Of a DNA stretch of 64,000 nt, positions 60,423 through 64,000 are shown one piece after another. The translations under genes were made by a program, and so were the position numbers. Location of the stretch: contig JAEYAW010000028.1 in NCBI GenBank assembly GCA_023404675.1, forward strand, positions 124,001 to 188,000, written 5' to 3'. The notes below the pieces were generated by a model that saw nothing but the letters and a program-made list of their open reading frames with translations, was not told the origin of the DNA and searched no databases. Positions within the stretch are counted from its first letter, which is position 1. Each line of letters opens with the position of its first letter. The stretch is from Pseudomonadota bacterium (GTDB lineage Bacteria > Pseudomonadota > Alphaproteobacteria > Rhizobiales > Xanthobacteraceae).

Positions 60423-61658
60423 TTACAGATCCAGCACGAGCCGCGCGGGATCTTCCAGGTTCTCCTTGACGCGGACGAGGAACGTCACCGCTTCCTTGCC
60501 GTCGATCACGCGGTGATCGTAGGAGAGCGCCAGATACATCATCGGGCGGACTTCGATCTTGCCGCCGACCACGATCGGCCGCTCCTGGATCTTGTGCATG
60601 CCGAGGATGCCGGACTGCGGCGCGTTGAGGATCGGCGTCGACATCAGCGAGCCGTAGACGCCGCCGTTCGAGATCGTGAACGTGCCGCCCTGCATCTCCT
60701 CGATCTTGAGCTGGCCGTCGCGGGCGCGGCGACCGAAATCGGCGATGCCCTTCTCGATCCCGGCGATCGACTTCTCGTCGCAGTCGCGCACCACCGGAAC
60801 AACGAGGCCCTTGTCGGTGCCGACCGCCACGCCGATGTGATAGTAGTTCTTGTAGATCAGATCGGTGCCGTCGATCTCGGCGTTCACCGCCGGGATTTCC
60901 TTCAGCGCGTTGACGCAGGCCTTCACGAAGAAGCCCATGAAGCCGAGCTTCACGCCGTGCTTCTTCTCGAACAGATCCTTGTACTGGGTGCGCAGCGCCA
61001 TCAGGTGGCTCATGTCGACCTCGTTGAAGGTCGTGAGCATGGCGGCGGTGTTCTGCACGTCCTTCAGGCGGCGCGCGATGGTCTGACGCAGGCGCGTCAT
61101 CTTCACGCGCTCCTCGCGCGCGGCATCGTCGGCCGGCGAGGACGCGCGCACCTGCACGGCGGCAGCCGGCTGCTGCACCGGGGTCGGCGCCGAGGCGGCC
61201 TTCTCGATGGCGGCCAGCATGTCGCCCTTGGTGACGCGGCCGTCCTTGCCGGAGCCCGGAACCGTGGTGGCGTCGATGCCGCTCTCGGCCGAGAGCTTGC
61301 GCACCGAGGGAGCCAGCGGCGCATCGGCCGGCGCCGCCTTCGGAGCTGCCGCCGCAGGGGCGGGAGCCGGAGCCGGCGCGGGGGCAGCGGCGGGCTTGGC
61401 CGGGGCCGGCTTGGCGCCGCCCGCGCCGTCGCTGATCTGGCCGAGCAATGCGCCCACGGCGACCGTCTCGCCGTCCTTGGCGACGATCTCGCCGAGCGTG
61501 CCGGCGGCCGGCGCGGGCACCTCGATGGTCACCTTGTCGGTCTCAAGCTCAACGAGGGGCTCGTCCACCGCCACCGCGTCGCCGGGTTTCTTGAACCACT
61601 TTCCGATGGTGGCCTCCGTGACCGACTCACCGAGCGTGGGAACGCGAATATCCGTCAT
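60423..61658 (-). CDS. sucB: 2-oxoglutarate dehydrogenase E2, dihydrolipoyllysine succinyltransferase
   Basis: 411 residues. E2 of the TCA-cycle complex, carrying a lipoyl arm and forming succinyl-CoA. One lipoyl domain (1-76) has the modified Lys42 in LVELETDKVTIEV. Two Ala/Pro linkers (about 80-105 and 140-170) flank a peripheral-subunit-binding domain (SVRKLSAESGIDATTVPGSG). The catalytic core ends with YDHRVIDGKEAV, including His382 and Asp386. AAGGAAG precedes the ATG. It follows sucA by 112 bases with a long hairpin between them. Confidence 0.95.
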   Translation of the reverse strand: MTDIRVPTLGESVTEATIGKWFKKPGDAVAVDEPLVELETDKVTIEVPAPAAGTLGEIVAKDGETVAVGALLGQISDGAGGAKPAPAKPAAAPAPAPAPAPAAAAPKAAPADAPLAPSVRKLSAESGIDATTVPGSGKDGRVTKGDMLAAIEKAASAPTPVQQPAAAVQVRASSPADDAAREERVKMTRLRQTIARRLKDVQNTAAMLTTFNEVDMSHLMALRTQYKDLFEKKHGVKLGFMGFFVKACVNALKEIPAVNAEIDGTDLIYKNYYHIGVAVGTDKGLVVPVVRDCDEKSIAGIEKGIADFGRRARDGQLKIEEMQGGTFTISNGGVYGSLMSTPILNAPQSGILGMHKIQERPIVVGGKIEVRPMMYLALSYDHRVIDGKEAVTFLVRVKENLEDPARLVLDL

Positions 61659-61718
61659 CGTCTGCTTCCTTTTGTATTTCTTCAGCGTCGTCCGGAGGGG
61701 ATTCCTCTACAGACGAAA

Positions 61719-61763
61719 CACCACCCCGTGACGGCCGCTTTCGCGCACCTTCACGGGGTGGTG
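61719..61763 (-). other. Stem-loop between sucA and sucB
   Basis: CACCACCCCGTGA and TCACGGGGTGGTG are perfect 13-base inverted repeats with a 19-base loop, starting eight bases after the sucA stop in the direction of transcription and followed by TTT. It could partly terminate or process the transcript so that E1 and E2 are made in different amounts. As sucB has no clear promoter of its own in the remaining 60 bases, complete termination seems unlikely. Confidence 0.7.
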
Positions 61764-61770
61764 GAAACCT

Positions 61771-64000
61771 TTATCCAAGCGCCTCTTCGAGGAACGCCTT
61801 GAGCTGGGCGAGGTGCTTCGACATCAGGCCCGTGGCCGTCGCGGCCGAGGCCGGACGTCCCGCATAGCGCGGACGCTTGGCGACGCCCCCGGCCTGATTG
61901 AGCACCCATTCCAGATAGGGCTCGATGAAGTACCAGGAGCCCATGTTGCGCGGCTCTTCCTGGCACCACACCACCTCGGCGTTCTTGAAGCGGCTCAGCT
62001 CCTGCACCAGCGTCTTCAGCGGCACCGGATAGAGCTGCTCGACGCGCAGCAGGTAGACATCGTCCACGCCGCGCTTCTCGCGCTCCTCGTAGAGGTCGTA
62101 ATAGACCTTGCCGGCGCTCACCACGACGCGGCGGATCTTGTCGTCCGGCACCAGCTTGATCGGCTGATCAGGCAATGTCTGCGCGTCGTCCTGCAGCACG
62201 CGGTGGAAAGAGGTTCCGGCTTCGAGCTGGTCGAGCGACGACACCGCCCGCTTGTGGCGGAGCAGCGACTTCGGCGTCATCAGGATCAGCGGCTTGCGGA
62301 TCTCGCGGCGCAGCTGGCGGCGGAGGATGTGGAAGTAGTTCGCAGGCGTCGTGCAGTTGGCGACCTGCATGTTGTCTTCCGCGCACATCTGCAGGAAGCG
62401 TTCGAGGCGCGCCGAGGAATGCTCCGGCCCCTGCCCTTCATAGCCGTGCGGCAGCAGGCAGACGAGACCGGACAGGCGCAGCCACTTGCGCTCGCTCGAC
62501 GAGATGAACTGGTCGAACACCACCTGCGCGCCGTTGGCGAAATCGCCGAACTGGGCTTCCCACATCACCAGCGTGCGCGGTTCGGCCAGCGAGTAGCCGT
62601 ACTCGAAGCCGAGCACCGCCTCTTCCGAAAGCATGGAGTTGAGAACTTCGTAATGCCCCTGCTCGCCACCGAGATGATTGAACGGCGTGTAACGGCTCTC
62701 GTCCTCCTGATCGAACAGCACGGAATGACGCTGCGAGAAGGTGCCGCGCTCGCTGTCCTGGCCGGAGAGGCGCACGTTGTTGCCTTCCTTGAGGATCGAA
62801 CAGAACGCCAGCGCTTCCGCCGTCGCCCAGTCGATCCCGTTGCCGGAGTCGATGGCCTTGGCGCGGTTTTCGAGGAAACGCAGCACGGTGCGGTGCAGGC
62901 GGAACCCTTCCGGCACCTTGGTGATCTTGTCGCCGATTGCCTTCAGCTCGGTGAGATCGACGCCGGTGACACCCCGGCGCGGCTCCTCTTCCTGCTCGGC
63001 GAGCTTCATGCCGGCCCACTTGCCGTCGAGCCAGTCGGCCTTGTTCGGCTTGTAGCTCGTGCCGGCTTCCAGCTCGGCATCGAGCCGCGATCGCCAGTCC
63101 GCCTTCAGCTTGTCGACCTCGCCTTCGCTGATGACGCCGTCGGCGACCAGACGCTTGGAGTAGATTTCCAGCGTGGTCGGATGGCCGGCGATCGCCTTGT
63201 ACATCAGCGGCTGCGTGAACGAGGGCTCATCGCCTTCGTTGTGGCCGTGACGGCGATAGCAGAACATGTCGATCACGACCGGCTTGTGGAACTTCTGCCG
63301 GAATTCGATCGCGATCTTGGCGGCGAACACCACCGCTTCCGGATCGTCGCCGTTCACGTGGAAGATCGGCGCGTCGATCATCTTCGCCACGTCCGACGGA
63401 TAGGGCGAGGAGCGCGAGTAGCGCGGATAGGTGGTGAAGCCGATCTGGTTGTTGACGATGAAGTGGATCGAGCCGCCGGTGCGGTAGCCCTTCAGGTCGG
63501 ACAGGCCGAAGCACTCGGCCACGACGCCCTGACCCGCGAAAGCCGCGTCGCCGTGCATCAGGAGCGGCAGCACCGAGGTGCGCTGGTCAGGGGGATCGCC
63601 GTGCTGGTCCTGCTTGGCGCGGACCTTGCCGAGCACCACCGGATCGACGATCTCCAGATGCGAGGGGTTGGCGGTCAGCGACAGGTGCACCTTGTTGCTG
63701 TCGAACTCGCGATCCGACGACGCGCCAAGGTGGTACTTCACGTCGCCCGACCCCTCGACCGAGTCGGGATTGGCGGAGCCGCCCTTGAACTCGTGGAACA
63801 GCGCGCGGTGCGGCTTGCCCATCACCTGGGTGAGGACGTTGAGGCGGCCGCGGTGGGGCATGCCGACCACGATTTCCTTCACGCCCAGATTGCCGCCACG
63901 CTTGATGATCTGCTCCAGCGCCGGGATCAGCGCCTCGCCGCCGTCAAGGCCGAAGCGCTTGGTGCCGGTGAACTTGAGGTCGCAGAACTTCTCGAAGCCC
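61771..64000 (-). CDS. sucA: 2-oxoglutarate dehydrogenase E1 component, 5' end outside window
   Basis: The C-terminal 742 or so residues are visible, with the start beyond base 64000; the family length is near 985, so roughly the first quarter is missing. E1 decarboxylates 2-oxoglutarate with thiamine pyrophosphate. The visible part opens with GFEKFCDLKFTGTKRFGLDG and has VGMPHRGRLNVL, the TPP region HGDAAFAGQGVVAECFGLS, DMFCYRRHGHNEGDEPSFTQP, the block MWEAQFGDFANGAQVVFDQF and CLLPHGYEGQGPEHSS. It ends in the Lys/Leu-rich SKHLAQLKAFLEEALG. A frame starting at 63882 is only an internal GTG, not the gene start. Confidence 0.95.
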   Translation of the reverse strand, partial: GFEKFCDLKFTGTKRFGLDGGEALIPALEQIIKRGGNLGVKEIVVGMPHRGRLNVLTQVMGKPHRALFHEFKGGSANPDSVEGSGDVKYHLGASSDREFDSNKVHLSLTANPSHLEIVDPVVLGKVRAKQDQHGDPPDQRTSVLPLLMHGDAAFAGQGVVAECFGLSDLKGYRTGGSIHFIVNNQIGFTTYPRYSRSSPYPSDVAKMIDAPIFHVNGDDPEAVVFAAKIAIEFRQKFHKPVVIDMFCYRRHGHNEGDEPSFTQPLMYKAIAGHPTTLEIYSKRLVADGVISEGEVDKLKADWRSRLDAELEAGTSYKPNKADWLDGKWAGMKLAEQEEEPRRGVTGVDLTELKAIGDKITKVPEGFRLHRTVLRFLENRAKAIDSGNGIDWATAEALAFCSILKEGNNVRLSGQDSERGTFSQRHSVLFDQEDESRYTPFNHLGGEQGHYEVLNSMLSEEAVLGFEYGYSLAEPRTLVMWEAQFGDFANGAQVVFDQFISSSERKWLRLSGLVCLLPHGYEGQGPEHSSARLERFLQMCAEDNMQVANCTTPANYFHILRRQLRREIRKPLILMTPKSLLRHKRAVSSLDQLEAGTSFHRVLQDDAQTLPDQPIKLVPDDKIRRVVVSAGKVYYDLYEEREKRGVDDVYLLRVEQLYPVPLKTLVQELSRFKNAEVVWCQEEPRNMGSWYFIEPYLEWVLNQAGGVAKRPRYAGRPASAATATGLMSKHLAQLKAFLEEALG

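Overview
The window is a stretch of ordinary, gene-dense chromosome from a high-GC alphaproteobacterium. Gene content and protein sequences point to the Bradyrhizobium/Rhodopseudomonas/Nitrobacter/Afipia group (Nitrobacteraceae): an ndvA-type glucan exporter, CobS/CobT, the split order sucA-sucB-SDR-lpd, the pcaF-pcaHG block, and dispersed palindromic repeats of a kind I associate with these genomes. I see no phage, insertion sequence, CRISPR array or defence island. The genus is inference.

Layout. 1-2.6 kb: a PepSY membrane protein (cut by the window edge) overlapping a TonB-dependent siderophore receptor. 2.8-7.6 kb: the glycerol-3-phosphate importer ugpBAEC, preceded by a good Pho box. 7.5-12.2 kb (minus strand): a D,D-carboxypeptidase with a long basic tail, an NdvA-type exporter and an orphan solute-binding protein. 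12.3-16.5 kb (plus): secreted hypotheticals, a HisE-like protein, a YqaA/DedA protein, and a nitronate monooxygenase overlapping a thioesterase. 16.7-20.8 kb (minus): cobS, cobT and a phytase-like esterase. 21-26 kb: DedA, a J-domain protein divergent from BolA, a CorC/HlyC protein, aroB and aroK. 26.2-30 kb (plus): a 49-residue membrane peptide, xerD, accA and an L,D-transpeptidase-fold lipoprotein. 30-36.4 kb: carbonic anhydrase, a CitE-like lyase, xthA, a hydrolase, a GNAT enzyme, tRNA-Ala(CGC), YggT, DUF167 and folD. 36.5-40.5 kb: a LysR/SDR divergent pair, then a small membrane protein three bases ahead of a KefC-like antiporter. 40.6-43.2 kb (minus): pcaF, pcaH, pcaG. 43.4-46.1 kb: mutS. 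46.2-51.8 kb (minus): the F1 operon atpHAGDC with an Ohr/OsmC gene between atpG and atpD. 52.4-57.7 kb: rlpA, priA, xerC and two membrane proteins. 57.9-64 kb (minus): sucA (5' end outside the window), sucB, an SDR and lpd.

How the genes work together. Several units form coherent systems: phosphate-regulated G3P uptake (ugp), cobalt insertion for B12 (CobS/CobT), protocatechuate ring cleavage plus the last thiolase of the beta-ketoadipate pathway (pcaHG, pcaF), both Xer recombinases, the catalytic and stalk part of ATP synthase, and the 2-oxoglutarate dehydrogenase complex.

The least explained features are non-coding or small. Nine full or partial copies of one palindromic repeat lie between genes, including two inside the atp operon and two inside the suc-lpd cluster. 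A second and a third repeat family have two copies each. There is an 88-residue membrane protein coupled to a Kef antiporter, an Ohr gene inside atp, and a coding-like fragment upstream of atpH. I found no convincing wholly new multi-gene system; the Kef-coupled small protein and the repeats inside operons are the best leads.
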